NCBI GenBank assembly: GCA_903823115.1
Contig: CAIJRN010000034.1
Coordinates: 1 to 64,000, forward strand
Length of the DNA: 64,000 nt
Direction: 5' to 3'
From: an uncultured cyanobacterium
GTDB lineage: Bacteria; Cyanobacteriota; Cyanobacteriia; PCC-6307; Cyanobiaceae
Part shown: piece after piece, positions 37,599-47,064 of the stretch
Layout: every line of letters starts with the position of its first letter
Position numbering within the stretch: the stretch's first letter is position 1
Made by a program: the position numbers and the translations under genes
The notes under the pieces: generated by a model
The model's database searches: none
What the model was told of the DNA's origin: nothing
Seen by the model: the letters and a program-made list of their open reading frames with translations, nothing else

Positions 37599-38788
37599 CT
37601 GCGGAGCCCCCTCGATTGGCCAGATTCGGAACCGGTGAGCAGGGCCATCCGGGCCACCCGCAGGCAGCGATGCAGAAACTCCAGCGGCTTTTGGCGATAC
37701 AGCGGGTTGTGGCGCCAGAGGGGACCCAGGCTCAGCCAGCTCACCTCGGCTGTGGTGAGCTGGCGTACGCCGTACAGGGCCGAGGTGAGTCCCGTCACGA
37801 CGATGCGCGCTCCCGGTCGTTGCTCCTGGAGCAGCCGCACCATCACCTCCAGGCTCACGGCCGAGCGCACCGGACCGGCCAGCCAGGGCAGTTCGATGCG
37901 GCCGAAGCTGCCGTCGGGTGGCGCCTTGGGATGGTCGATCAGCAGCAGCCGGTCCCGGGTGGGATCGAAGCCGTTCCGGCGTTGAAGCTGGCGCTGCCAG
38001 CTCACCAGCACGGCGAAGGGGATGTGGCGATCGCTGAACTGATGGGCCAGGTTGGGAACCGAGCAGATCCACAGGGGGCGCTGGGCGTCGGTGGCGGTCA
38101 GGCAGAACTCCACGATCTGCTGCGCCGCTGCTCTCTGGCTCTGCACCAGCAGGTCAAACAGCTGGGCGCCCCGCTCTTGTGGGGGCTGGAGTGGCGCCTG
38201 GGGCGGGCGGTGCCAGAGGGGCTGCCGGCCACTGAGCACATAGCGCACCTGGCGTCCAGGTTCGGCGATCGGCCGGTTCAGCAGGCTGGGCAGAATCGCC
38301 CGCAATTCCCGGGCGCAGCGGTAGTAGACCCCCAGGCCATCGCCGCACACCACCAGCTGCCGGATCGAGCCCAGCTCCAGGGGCTGGCGCTGGGCCTGTT
38401 GCCACTGGTTGTTGAGGCAGAGCAGATCCCAGCGCTCGGCCGGGGCCCCGGGCCCCTGGCTCAGCAGGCGGATGGCGCCGAAACAGCTGGGTCCCTGGCG
38501 GCGCAGCAGCACCAGCCAGCGCTCGATCGCCGTTTCCAGGGCCGCCAGGGCGCCGGGGTCGTTGCGGATCACCCCGGTGAGCCAGATGCCGATGCTGGGT
38601 GCCAATCCCGGGGCGGCAGCAGCGTTGTGGCGAGCGGCCAGCCTCTCTGGCAGGGCCGTCACTTCGGGCAACGACGCAATCACGGCCAGCTGATGCACCA
38701 GGTGGATCAGGCCACCGGTGGCCACCAGGATCCGCGGGGACTCCGGGGCATGCCCACTCGCTGAGGCGGGGGGCGACGCGGTGTTCAT
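37592..38788 (-). CDS. Sialyltransferase-like (GT-B) protein, uncertain
   Basis: 398 residues, soluble. Motifs resemble those of bacterial (poly)sialyltransferases, which have D/E-D/E-G, HP and S/T motifs: here GDG at residues 149-151 (VVCGDGLGVYY), HP at 286-287 (LLLIDHPKAPPDGS) and TS at 335-336 (VVTGLTSALYG). The first position of the DDG motif is Gly, a departure. The N-terminus ILVATGGLIHLVHQLAVI is a typical first Rossmann strand and helix. Its start overlaps the pcrA stop as ATGA, so it is probably translated from the helicase mRNA. Donor sugar unknown. Confidence 0.5.
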   Translation of the reverse strand: MNTASPPASASGHAPESPRILVATGGLIHLVHQLAVIASLPEVTALPERLAARHNAAAAPGLAPSIGIWLTGVIRNDPGALAALETAIERWLVLLRRQGPSCFGAIRLLSQGPGAPAERWDLLCLNNQWQQAQRQPLELGSIRQLVVCGDGLGVYYRCARELRAILPSLLNRPIAEPGRQVRYVLSGRQPLWHRPPQAPLQPPQERGAQLFDLLVQSQRAAAQQIVEFCLTATDAQRPLWICSVPNLAHQFSDRHIPFAVLVSWQRQLQRRNGFDPTRDRLLLIDHPKAPPDGSFGRIELPWLAGPVRSAVSLEVMVRLLQEQRPGARIVVTGLTSALYGVRQLTTAEVSWLSLGPLWRHNPLYRQKPLEFLHRCLRVARMALLTGSESGQSRGLRSQ

Positions 38789-41184
38789 CGCTGCAGCGGT
38801 TCGATCGGTGCCAGGCGCGGATCGAGGATCTTGGGCCCCATCCCTTCGAATTTGACGGCGATCGAGATCTTCTCGCCGCTGCCGAACAGGTGGGTGATCT
38901 GGCCCTCGCCGAAGCTGGCGTGGCGCAGGCGGTCGCCCACCGCCCAGTTGGCACCGCCGCTGCGGCGGCGCACGGCGTTGCTGGGGGCTCCGGCCTCACC
39001 ACCGCTTTCCACCAGCCGGCTCTCCGGGCGGTCGACGCGGGTGAGGCGATCGAGGCGCTGGTCCCGCCGGATGGCGGCGCCGCCGCTGTGGGGAATGTCA
39101 CCCTGGAGCAGCTCGCTCGGCAGCTCGGAGAGAAACACCGACGGCACCGCCGGCTCGCGCATGCCGCCCCAGAGGCGCCGTTCGCAGGCATGGGAGAGAA
39201 ACAGGCGCTCCTTGGCCCGGGTCAGCCCCACGTAGCAGAGCCGCCGTTCCTCCTCGAGCGAGGCGGGGTCATCGAGGGAGCGGTAGCTGGGGAACAGTCC
39301 CTGCTCCAGTCCCACCAGGAACACCACCGGGAACTCCAGCCCCTTGCTGGCGTGCAGGGTCATCAGCGTCACCCGGTTCTGCTCGGTGTCCTTGCTGTCG
39401 GCATCGCTGGCCAGGGCCGCCGAGGCGAGGAAATCCTCCAGGGATCCCTCCTCGTTCTCTTCCTGGTACTGGAGGGCGGCATTGACCAGTTCGCCCAGGT
39501 TGCGGCGCCGGTCCTCGGCTTCATCGGAGCCCTCGGCCAGCAGCTCGGCCACGTAGCCGCTCTGCTCCATCACCCGTTGCACCAGCTCGGAGGGGGGGGC
39601 CTCCTGGGCGCGGCGCTGCAGATCGCACACCAGTTCATGGAATTGCAGCAGCCCCTTGGCCGAGCGGCCGCCGAGGGAGCGCACCGCCTCGGCATCGCTG
39701 ACCACGTCCCACAGGGGGATGCCCAGCTGGTTGGAGGCGTCGGTGAGACGCTCGATCGTCGTCTTGCCGATGCCCCGTTTGGGGGTGTTCAGCACCCGCA
39801 ACAGGCTGACGGTGTCGGCCGGGTTGACCACCAGCTTCAGGTAGGCGAGCACGTCCTTGATCTCGCGGCGGTCGTAGAAGCGCAGGCCGCCCACCACCAG
39901 GTAGGGGATGCCCCAGCGCACCAGCGATTCCTCCATCGCCCGCGACTGGGCGTTGGTGCGGTACAGCACGGCCATGTCACCCCAGCGCAGGTCGGGGTGG
40001 GCGGCATCGAGCATGCGCATGCGATGCACCACCGCTTCGGCCTCGGCGATCTCGTCGTCGCAGCGGGTGAGGCTGATCGGCTCGCCCTCGCCGCGGGTGG
40101 GCCGCAGCACCTTGTCGATCCGCTCGCTGTTGTGGGCGATCAGGGCATTGGCCGCCTCCAGGATCGTGGCGGTGGAGCGGTAGTTCTCCTCCAGCTTCAC
40201 CATCGTGCGGGTGTCCTCGTCGGGAGCCTTGTCGCCGAAGTCGTCCTGGAAGCCCATCAGGATCGTGAAGTCGGCGGCGCGGAAGCTGTAGATGCTCTGG
40301 TCCGCATCCCCCACCACGAACACCGAGCGTCCGGACCAGTCGTCGTAGGTCTCGGGGTCCTGGCCGCCGGTCACCAGCAGCTTGATCAGGTCGTACTGGG
40401 TGCGGTTGGTGTCCTGGTATTCGTCCACCAGCACATGGCGGAAGCGCCGATGCCAGTAGGAGCGCACCTGCTCGTTCTGGCGCAGCAACTGCACCGGCAG
40501 CAGCAGCAGGTCGTCGAAGTCGAGGGCGTTGTTGGCGGCCAGGGCGCGCCGGTAGAGGCGGTAGGCCTCGGCCATCTTGCGATCGCGCAGGCCTTCGGCC
40601 TTGGCCTCCATCTCCTCGGGCAGCCAGCCCTGGTTCTTGGCGTTGCTGATCGCCCAGCGCACCTTCTTGGGCTCGAAGCGCTTGGGATCGAGCCCCAACT
40701 CCTGGGTGACGATCTCCTTGACCAGGCTCTGGGCGTCGTTCTCGTCGTAGATCGAGAACTGGCGGGTCCAGCTCAGGCCTTCGGGATCCGTCAACTTGTC
40801 GATGTCAAAGCGCAGCAGTCGGGCGAACAGGGCGTGGAAGGTGCCGATCCACAGTTCCTTGATCACTTCCCGGTAGATGCGGCTGCGCAGCTTCTTCTGC
40901 TCGATCTGCCCCAGGGTGCTCCAGGGCTGGCCGTACTGGCTCTGGGCCAGCTTCTGGGCCAGCAGCAGCTCCAGCCGCTCCTTCATCTCGCGGGCGGCCT
41001 TGTTGGTGAAGGTGACCGCCAGCAGTTCGCCCGGATCGACGCCGTGGTGGCCGATCAGGTGGGCGATGCGATGGGTGAGGGCCCGGGTTTTGCCGCTGCC
41101 CGCCCCGGCCACCACCAGCAGCGGACCGGTGTGGTGATCCACGGCCCGGCGCTGGGCGTCGTTGAGGCCGGCAAGGAAGCTCAT
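38785..41184 (-). CDS. pcrA: UvrD/PcrA-type superfamily I DNA helicase
   Basis: 3'-5' helicase for nucleotide-excision and mismatch repair and for clearing replication blocks. 799 residues. Motif Q NDAQRRAV, Walker A AGAGSGKT near residue 30, motif Ia FTNKAAREM, motif II VDEYQDTN, motif III VGDADQSIYSFRAA, motif IV ENYRSTATIL, motif V TLMTLHASKGLEF and motif VI YVGLTRAKERLF. The ATG at 41184 (MSFLAGLNDAQ) is chosen over one at 41268. It is co-directional and coupled (ATGA) with a sialyltransferase-like gene downstream. Confidence 0.97.
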   Translation of the reverse strand: MSFLAGLNDAQRRAVDHHTGPLLVVAGAGSGKTRALTHRIAHLIGHHGVDPGELLAVTFTNKAAREMKERLELLLAQKLAQSQYGQPWSTLGQIEQKKLRSRIYREVIKELWIGTFHALFARLLRFDIDKLTDPEGLSWTRQFSIYDENDAQSLVKEIVTQELGLDPKRFEPKKVRWAISNAKNQGWLPEEMEAKAEGLRDRKMAEAYRLYRRALAANNALDFDDLLLLPVQLLRQNEQVRSYWHRRFRHVLVDEYQDTNRTQYDLIKLLVTGGQDPETYDDWSGRSVFVVGDADQSIYSFRAADFTILMGFQDDFGDKAPDEDTRTMVKLEENYRSTATILEAANALIAHNSERIDKVLRPTRGEGEPISLTRCDDEIAEAEAVVHRMRMLDAAHPDLRWGDMAVLYRTNAQSRAMEESLVRWGIPYLVVGGLRFYDRREIKDVLAYLKLVVNPADTVSLLRVLNTPKRGIGKTTIERLTDASNQLGIPLWDVVSDAEAVRSLGGRSAKGLLQFHELVCDLQRRAQEAPPSELVQRVMEQSGYVAELLAEGSDEAEDRRRNLGELVNAALQYQEENEEGSLEDFLASAALASDADSKDTEQNRVTLMTLHASKGLEFPVVFLVGLEQGLFPSYRSLDDPASLEEERRLCYVGLTRAKERLFLSHACERRLWGGMREPAVPSVFLSELPSELLQGDIPHSGGAAIRRDQRLDRLTRVDRPESRLVESGGEAGAPSNAVRRRSGGANWAVGDRLRHASFGEGQITHLFGSGEKISIAVKFEGMGPKILDPRLAPIEPLQR

Positions 41185-41286
41185 GGCCGGATGGTATCGA
41201 GGCGAGGGCGATGAGGTCGGGGCGACATCGACGGGGGCCCATGCATCAGTAGTGTCCCGCGACGCCAACGCGGTCGTTTGTCAGCC

Positions 41287-42618
41287 ATGCCCTGGAACCC
41301 TCTGCAGCGCCTGGCGCCTGCTGCCCTGATCCCACGGGGCTGGCGGTCTGCCGAGGCCTCCGAGACGCTGCGGCGACGGCTGCCGCTGGTGGTGATCCTG
41401 GTGGGGATCACCGGACTGACCTTCTCGCGGCTGCTGGCCGCAGGGCTCGCTGATCATCTGAACATGTTCGGCCACGAGGGCCTGAGGGCTGTCCAGGCCT
41501 GGGAGAACTTCGGCTTCTTCGCTTGGGGTGGTTTTTTCCACCTTGGTAGCCATTATCTGAGTGCCGATCATGTGATCCTGTCCAAGGAGATTTATCAGTC
41601 TTATCCTCCTCTGTATCTGTTGATTTACTGGCCATCTTACCATTGGTTTGGCGAGTCCGGCTTTCATGCCTTCAAGCTCGTCTGGTCCCTGGGCTATGCC
41701 GTCGCGATGGGCGTGCTGCTCGGCCATGTCGCCAGCTTGTGTTTCACCAGAAAAAAGACAGGCTATGGCCAGCTTGTATTCGCGACTGCCTACGTCATGG
41801 CGATCACCAATCAGGCGATTCTTCGTTATGTCCTGATTGATGAGCCTGACTATCCGGGCTTGCTGCTGCTGCTGCTCGGTGTGGTGATGCTGAGGCGCTG
41901 CTGGCGGCCGTCGGTGCTATCTGAGCGCAGGCCCTGGTGCCTTTGGCTGGTCTGGTTGCTGGCCTCCTGGACCTATCCGATCCTCGGTGCCTTTTGCCTG
42001 TTGAGTGTCTTCGCCCTCCAGCGCCTGCGCCTGGAGCCTGCCGTCCAGGCTTCACTGCGCGGCCTGCTGCCGCCTCTGGGGCTGGGTCTTCTGTTGTACT
42101 GGACTCAACGCATCATCGCCAATCTGGCCTTCCCCGGTGGCCTGACGGGCAGCAGTCTTTTTGATCGCATGGGCCTGACGGCGGCCACGACGTCCAACCA
42201 TCATGGCGTGCTCGATGGCCTGCGGCTCCTGATCTGGCAGAAGTCAGGATCGGATGTGATCAGCTCGCACATGGCGTTGTCGCAGGTGCTGGAGCATGCC
42301 GCCATCTGGATTGTTGGCGTGATTCTGTTTGCGATTGTGCTGGGCCGCCTTCAGGGGGGGAAGCGTCAGCTGCTGCTGATCCTGGCAGCGGGCCAGTTAT
42401 GGCTGTTCATTCCGCTGCTGCATCAATCCGTGGCGTTTCACGATTGGATTTATGCCATCCATTTCGCCCCGACCGTTGTGCTGGGCTGGGTGGGAGCGTT
42501 CGCGGTGCTGATGCCGCAGCACAAGGGCGAAGTTTACGCTCACTGGCTGCTTGGATTTGTCGGGATGTTGATCTGGTCCATCCAGCTCCGATTTTTCCTG
42601 GTCGCCTATCTGCAATGA
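41287..42618 (+). CDS. Polytopic membrane protein, GT-C-like
   Basis: 443 residues from the ATG at 41287 with about ten hydrophobic segments. After the first helix a periplasmic-side loop contains HLNMFGHEGLRAVQAWENFG and a larger loop with Asp/His residues (SADHVILSKEIYQSYPPL), the kind of arrangement seen in GT-C glycosyltransferases using lipid-linked donors. Later segments are rich in Leu/Trp. The 41.56-41.86 kb part is AT-richer than neighbours. Divergent from pcrA with about 100 bp between. Family not assigned. Confidence 0.65.
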   Translation: MPWNPLQRLAPAALIPRGWRSAEASETLRRRLPLVVILVGITGLTFSRLLAAGLADHLNMFGHEGLRAVQAWENFGFFAWGGFFHLGSHYLSADHVILSKEIYQSYPPLYLLIYWPSYHWFGESGFHAFKLVWSLGYAVAMGVLLGHVASLCFTRKKTGYGQLVFATAYVMAITNQAILRYVLIDEPDYPGLLLLLLGVVMLRRCWRPSVLSERRPWCLWLVWLLASWTYPILGAFCLLSVFALQRLRLEPAVQASLRGLLPPLGLGLLLYWTQRIIANLAFPGGLTGSSLFDRMGLTAATTSNHHGVLDGLRLLIWQKSGSDVISSHMALSQVLEHAAIWIVGVILFAIVLGRLQGGKRQLLLILAAGQLWLFIPLLHQSVAFHDWIYAIHFAPTVVLGWVGAFAVLMPQHKGEVYAHWLLGFVGMLIWSIQLRFFLVAYLQ

Positions 42619-42790
42619 CCCTGGTCCGGGGCGTTGCTCCTTCTGGGTTCATTCCCGTCTGAAGTGCTGACGTTGCTGAGCGTCATTGTTGCGTCAGGCT
42701 GAAGACAACGGCAGCGGCCCAGTCCTCTGGCTGCAGACTTTGCTGTCCACTTGGACGTGTGTTCTAGATTGCATCGTCGCTCTCCGCCGG

Positions 42791-43507
42791 ATGGTTGTGG
42801 TCGCCTCAACGCAAGCCCCCATCCCGCTCTTCATCGGCTACGACCCGCGGGAGCGGGCGGCCACCGCCGTGCTGATCGACAGCCTGGTGCAGCACAGTTC
42901 CCTGCCCCTGGCGATCACGCCGATCGTCACGCCCCAGCTGGAGGCCCTCGGCGTGTTCCAGCGTGAGCGCGATCCGAAGCAGGCCACGGCCTTCTCCTTC
43001 ACCCGTTTTCTGGTGCCCTATCTGATGGGCTACAGGGGCTGGGCCATCTTCATGGACTGCGACATGCTCTGCCGCGGCGACATCGCCGAGCTCTGGGCCG
43101 AACGGGATGATCGCTATGCCGTGCAGTGCGTGCAGCACGAGCACAATCCCAGCGAGGCGGTGAAGTTCCTGGGCGAGCCCCAGAGCCCCTATCCCAAGAA
43201 GAACTGGAGCTCCCTGATGCTCCTGAACTGCGAGCGCTGCACAGCCCTGACACCCGACTACGTGAACACCGCCAGCGGCCTGGAGCTGCATCGCTTCCAC
43301 TGGCTGGCCGGGGATCAGGAGATCGGTGCCCTCGAGGATCGCTGGAATCACCTCGTGGATGTGCAGGATCCCGCCCGTGCTCAAGGGGCGAGCCTGTTGC
43401 ACTGGACCCTCGGCGGCCCCTGGTTCCGGGAGCAGGCCTTCATGGGTGGGGCGCTGGCTGCGGAGTGGTACCGGGCCCGCGATGACGCGATGCGCCTGTG
43501 GGATTGA
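42791..43507 (+). CDS. Glycosyltransferase, GT-A fold (GT8-like)
   Basis: 238 residues from the ATG at 42791. Seen: PIPLFIGYDPRERAATAVL at the N-terminus, SFTRFLVPYLMGYRGWAIFM followed by the metal-binding DCD (residues near 95), then NWSSLMLLNCERC and LHWTLGGPWF at the C-terminus. This matches galactosyl/glucosyl transferases that resemble GT8 and related bacterial families with the pattern FTRF...MDCDML. An earlier in-frame start would give an unlikely N-terminus. The stop overlaps the next gene by 10 bp. Confidence 0.8.
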   Translation: MVVVASTQAPIPLFIGYDPRERAATAVLIDSLVQHSSLPLAITPIVTPQLEALGVFQRERDPKQATAFSFTRFLVPYLMGYRGWAIFMDCDMLCRGDIAELWAERDDRYAVQCVQHEHNPSEAVKFLGEPQSPYPKKNWSSLMLLNCERCTALTPDYVNTASGLELHRFHWLAGDQEIGALEDRWNHLVDVQDPARAQGASLLHWTLGGPWFREQAFMGGALAAEWYRARDDAMRLWD

Positions 43508-44523
43508 GCGAGTCAACCGCCGGCCAGCAAGCTGTCCTGAGCATCGTCACGGTGTGCATGAATCGGCTGGAGCACCTGATCAGCACGGCACAGCGGGTGG
43601 CCGCCTGGCCCGTTCATCAGGAGCATCTGATCGTCGACTGGAGCAGTGAGGAGCCGGTTCGGCGCGAGCACCTGCCCGCGGACCCTCGCATCCGGCTGCT
43701 GCGGGTGGAGGGCGAGCCCAGCTGGAACCTGTGCCGTGCCTACAACTTTGCGGTGGCCCGGAGCCGGGGGGACTGGATCCTCAAGCTCGATGCGGACACC
43801 TGGCCGACGCAGGACTTTGATCCGATGGCGGTGGCCCTGGGCCAGTCAGACCAGGGCCAGGGCGATCCCTGTGCCTTCGGCAGCGGTCCTGAGGGACGCA
43901 AGGGCCAGTTCCTGATGTCGCGCCAGCTGTTCGTGGCGGTGGGTGGTTTCAACGAGCATCTGATCGGCTACGGCTTCGACGACAAGGATCTGCAGGCGAG
44001 GTTGGCGGTGCACAGGGGCCAGGACGCGGCGGCGATTCCTGAAGCCTGGATCGGCGTGATTCCCCATTCCGATGCGGAGCGGGCCGGCCAGGGACGCTCC
44101 GGCCGCCTGCACTGGCTGGAGGCGTCGCGGGGGCTGGCGGCGATGCGGGCCTCGCGGCTCAGCAATCGTCTGCTGGCGGCCCATTGCCCCTGGAGTGGCC
44201 GGGCTGGGGCGTCGTCTTACCAGGAGCGCTCGCGGGGGGTGTGGCAGGTGGAGCCAGCCTCGATTCCCCGGCTGCCGCTGGCGGTGGCCGATGAAATCGA
44301 GCATGCCCGGCGCATGACCTTCTGGGGTTGCTTCCTCGCCATCCCGGACATCTTTCTCGAGGTGTTGCCGTTCAAGCTCTTTCCCCCCAGCCGCAAGGGG
44401 CGCTGGGACGTGCGCTGGTGGCATCGCCTCTACTGGCACAGCGGCCGCCGGCTGCTGCAGATGCCGGTCCTGCTGCTGGCCTTCAGCCGGGGCAGCCTGC
44501 GCGGTTGGCAGCGGCCCGGATGA
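43498..44523 (+). CDS. Glycosyltransferase family 2-like, with galactosyltransferase-type C-terminal motif
   Basis: 341 residues from a GTG that overlaps the preceding gene (a TTG at 43504 is an alternative). GT-A features: LSIVTVCMNRLEHLIST, RAYNFAVARSRGDWILKLDADTW (metal-binding DAD), and VGGFNEHLIGYGFDDKDLQ, the GGxNE-GYGxED/DKDL motif of the GT7 C-terminal type. The C-terminal 70 residues are rich in Arg/Trp/Phe and may associate with the membrane. The stop overlaps the next start as ATGA, so the three genes form a coupled set. Confidence 0.82.
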   Translation: MGLSESTAGQQAVLSIVTVCMNRLEHLISTAQRVAAWPVHQEHLIVDWSSEEPVRREHLPADPRIRLLRVEGEPSWNLCRAYNFAVARSRGDWILKLDADTWPTQDFDPMAVALGQSDQGQGDPCAFGSGPEGRKGQFLMSRQLFVAVGGFNEHLIGYGFDDKDLQARLAVHRGQDAAAIPEAWIGVIPHSDAERAGQGRSGRLHWLEASRGLAAMRASRLSNRLLAAHCPWSGRAGASSYQERSRGVWQVEPASIPRLPLAVADEIEHARRMTFWGCFLAIPDIFLEVLPFKLFPPSRKGRWDVRWWHRLYWHSGRRLLQMPVLLLAFSRGSLRGWQRPG

Positions 44524-45377
44524 TTCGCCTGGTTCTGGTCTCCAACGGCATCCATCTGGAGGCCGCCCGGCGGCGGCGGCGCGCCCCGGGCTGCCACTCC
44601 AGGCCCGGGATCGAATTGTTGCTCTGGGATCGGGATCGCTGCCCGCTGAGCGCCGCCGATCGCCAATGCTGGCCGTTGCATCTGGCGATCCGCCCGGGGT
44701 GGTTGAGCTTGCTGGCCCTGTTGGCGCTGTTCGGGCTGGTGCGGGAGCTGGCCATCGCCCATCGACGCGGTGCCGGCCGCGCCCTGCGCCTGCTGTTGCT
44801 CTGGGTGCCGCGGCTGGAGCTGCTTGATGACGGTCTCGATCAGTACCGGGACAGCCCCCGGGCCATCGATCCCCAGCAATTCGCAGCGGGTGCCCCCTAC
44901 TGGTTGTTTTCCGATGCCCCGGCCCATCGGGCTCTCTGGTGCTCCCGCTTCGACATTCGCGAGCTTGGCCCGCTCTATCGACCAGAGCCGGTCGCGCCGT
45001 CGTTGCCCCCGGAGCCCCCGGAGCAGCAGGGGCTGGGCACGCTCCTGATCGATGCGCCCGGCCTGGAGCGGCTGCAACCGCTGGCGGCTCGCCTGCCCCA
45101 CCCGTGGCTGTTGATGCCCCATCCGGTGCGCGCCAAGCAGTCCTGGCGGCTGCCGCTGGCGGCGAGCGATCGGCTGCTGGAGGGTCCACCGGAGCCCTGG
45201 ATCGCCCACTTCGCCGGGCTGGTGGTGGTGGGCGAGAGCATGACCCTGCTGGCCGCGGCCCGGCTGCGGCCAGCGGGAGGCCGCTGGTTGGTGGCGCTGC
45301 CGGAGGCTGCTGACGCCAATCTGGGTCGCCTGGCACAGGCTCTGGTGGCCGGGGATGCCTGTGCTCAGCTGTTCTGA
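44520..45377 (+). CDS. Sialyltransferase-like (GT-B) protein, uncertain
   Basis: 285 residues. The full set of bacterial polysialyltransferase-type motifs is present: DDG at residues 103-105 (ELLDDGLDQYR), HP at 201-202 (LLMPHPVRAKQSW) and a Ser motif at 240 (VVVGESMTLLAAARL). A short hydrophobic segment near residues 62-73 (LSLLALLALFGL) may be part of the fold or a membrane contact. ATGA-coupled to the upstream glycosyltransferase. No sialic-acid synthesis genes are in the window, but CMP-Kdo synthesis genes are, so another CMP-sugar donor is possible. Low certainty on function. Confidence 0.5.
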   Translation: MIRLVLVSNGIHLEAARRRRRAPGCHSRPGIELLLWDRDRCPLSAADRQCWPLHLAIRPGWLSLLALLALFGLVRELAIAHRRGAGRALRLLLLWVPRLELLDDGLDQYRDSPRAIDPQQFAAGAPYWLFSDAPAHRALWCSRFDIRELGPLYRPEPVAPSLPPEPPEQQGLGTLLIDAPGLERLQPLAARLPHPWLLMPHPVRAKQSWRLPLAASDRLLEGPPEPWIAHFAGLVVVGESMTLLAAARLRPAGGRWLVALPEAADANLGRLAQALVAGDACAQLF

Positions 45378-45404
45378 GTCATAAACTCGATTCAAAAGAA
45401 AGCA

Positions 45405-47039
45405 GTGATGTCGCCACTCTCCGGCTCGGCATCGGCCCGTTCGTCGGCGATGCTCCCCACTCCCTGGCTGGCGGGCTGGACGATCCGCGAAGCCCGCAAT
45501 TGGTCACTGGTTTTTCTGGGGCTGTTTCTGGCGATTCACTGGCAGGAAGTCAGTTCTCCCACCTGGAATGTGGATGACTGGGCCCTGGTCGGTGAACGGA
45601 TTGAGCAGTCCCGGCAGAGCAGGCCGGCCTGGGATCTGATCTATCCGCTGCTGTTTCAGAACAGTTTTTCACCGTTCTTCGGCTGGTTGCTGGCCGCGGG
45701 CTCGCTCTATGCGATGGCGGCCGCCACGGCGGTGTTCTGCCCGTTGATCACGCCGGCCTGGGCCTGTCTGCTGGCCCTGGTGGTGAGCCTGCATAGCTAC
45801 ACCCTTGACCTGTTCAATTTCAGTTTTGCCATCGGGCTCTATCTGCTGCCGGCGGCTCTTTCGATCTGGGGCGGTGTGCTGATGGGCTATGGCCCGCCGC
45901 TGCCGCTGCTAGGACGCCGCTGGCTGGACTGGCTGCTGGGGGTGCTGATGCTGATGGTGGCGATGGGCATCTATCAGCCCACCGGTTACCTCGGCATCGG
46001 TCTGCTCGGGTGGCAGGCTCTGGTCTGGGCCCTGGATCAGCGCCGTTTCAGCCGAGCTGCGGCACCTCGTCTGATTGCCGGTGTCGGAGTTGGCGGGGTT
46101 CTTTATTACATCTGGGCGCTGATCATGCTGCGGGGCGAGGAGGCAAACTCCCGCACCGGCTTCTCGGATCTGCCTCGCTTTCTGGAGAAGTTGAGCGCTC
46201 TCGGTGTTTACAAGGAGATCTATAACACCAAGGTTTCACTGGCTTCGACCGCGCCCCAGTTCATCCTTTCGATCACGTTCCTGCTGCTGTTGCTGGTGCT
46301 CAGTGGCTGGGTGCTGCGTCAGCAGCGCAGCCGGCAGGAGCGGCGCCAGCGCCTGGCCTGGCTCTGGTTCGCTGCCCTGTTCCTGACTCTGCTGCCGTTG
46401 CTGCTGTTCTATCTGCTGAGCTCAGGGTTCCCGTCCAGGTCCTTCTGTCTCGGCAATCTCGGCATCGGCAGTTTCAGCGTGATCGCCCTGGCGACCCTGC
46501 AATCCTCCTGGCGCGCACGGGGCCTCTCGCGGCTGCTCGTGGCGCTGCTGATCGTCTTCTACCTGATTCCACAGGCCGCCTTCGCCTCCAGGGTCTGGGA
46601 ACTGAGCCAGTTGCTCGAGCGCCGCGACATCGCCCTGGCCCAGGCGATTGCGGCGGATGTGCGCGCTGAGGCCAGGCGCACCGGTGTGGCGGCTGATGTG
46701 TTCGAAGTGTTCGGCACCACGGAGCGCAATCAGCCCTTTCCCCACTGGAGCAGTGTCGGTGAATCGGCCTTCCGCCAGAGCTGGAGCATCGAGGCGATCT
46801 TCCGGCAGTTGCTGCGGCAGCCTGTGCGCCACATCGCCTATCGCCACGAGGGCAATGAACAGGAGGTGCGGGCCTCCCTGCCCGCCTGTCAGGCCTATCC
46901 CGAACTCGGTTCGATCGTGCGTCATGGGGACCGCTGGCTGGTCTGCCTGGAGGCCAATCCTCCGTCGGCCCAGACCAGATCCGATCTGATCCAGTCCGCT
47001 GCAGCTCCCCCTCAGGACGCTGGGCCTCGCCAACCCTGA
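45405..47039 (+). CDS. GtrII-like glucosyltransferase, membrane GT-C type
   Basis: 544 residues with roughly ten membrane helices. The first large loop has SSPTWNVDDWALVGER, carrying the adjacent Asp pair typical of GT-C active sites, followed by a long extracytoplasmic C-terminal part after the last helix (from about residue 400). This matches the GtrII family, which adds glucose or another sugar to O-antigen using an undecaprenyl-linked donor. The GtrB-like and GtrA-like genes that supply such donors lie immediately next to it, converging from the other strand with 25 bp between stops. Confidence 0.75.
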   Translation: MMSPLSGSASARSSAMLPTPWLAGWTIREARNWSLVFLGLFLAIHWQEVSSPTWNVDDWALVGERIEQSRQSRPAWDLIYPLLFQNSFSPFFGWLLAAGSLYAMAAATAVFCPLITPAWACLLALVVSLHSYTLDLFNFSFAIGLYLLPAALSIWGGVLMGYGPPLPLLGRRWLDWLLGVLMLMVAMGIYQPTGYLGIGLLGWQALVWALDQRRFSRAAAPRLIAGVGVGGVLYYIWALIMLRGEEANSRTGFSDLPRFLEKLSALGVYKEIYNTKVSLASTAPQFILSITFLLLLLVLSGWVLRQQRSRQERRQRLAWLWFAALFLTLLPLLLFYLLSSGFPSRSFCLGNLGIGSFSVIALATLQSSWRARGLSRLLVALLIVFYLIPQAAFASRVWELSQLLERRDIALAQAIAADVRAEARRTGVAADVFEVFGTTERNQPFPHWSSVGESAFRQSWSIEAIFRQLLRQPVRHIAYRHEGNEQEVRASLPACQAYPELGSIVRHGDRWLVCLEANPPSAQTRSDLIQSAAAPPQDAGPRQP

Positions 47040-47064
47040 GTGACGCGGTGTGCGGCAGCACGGC

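Noticed and set aside
42619-42790. Upstream extension of the GT8-like gene to an earlier start at 42686
   Set aside because: The extra 35 residues have no similarity to glycosyltransferase N-termini; the ATG at 42791 gives a normal first strand.
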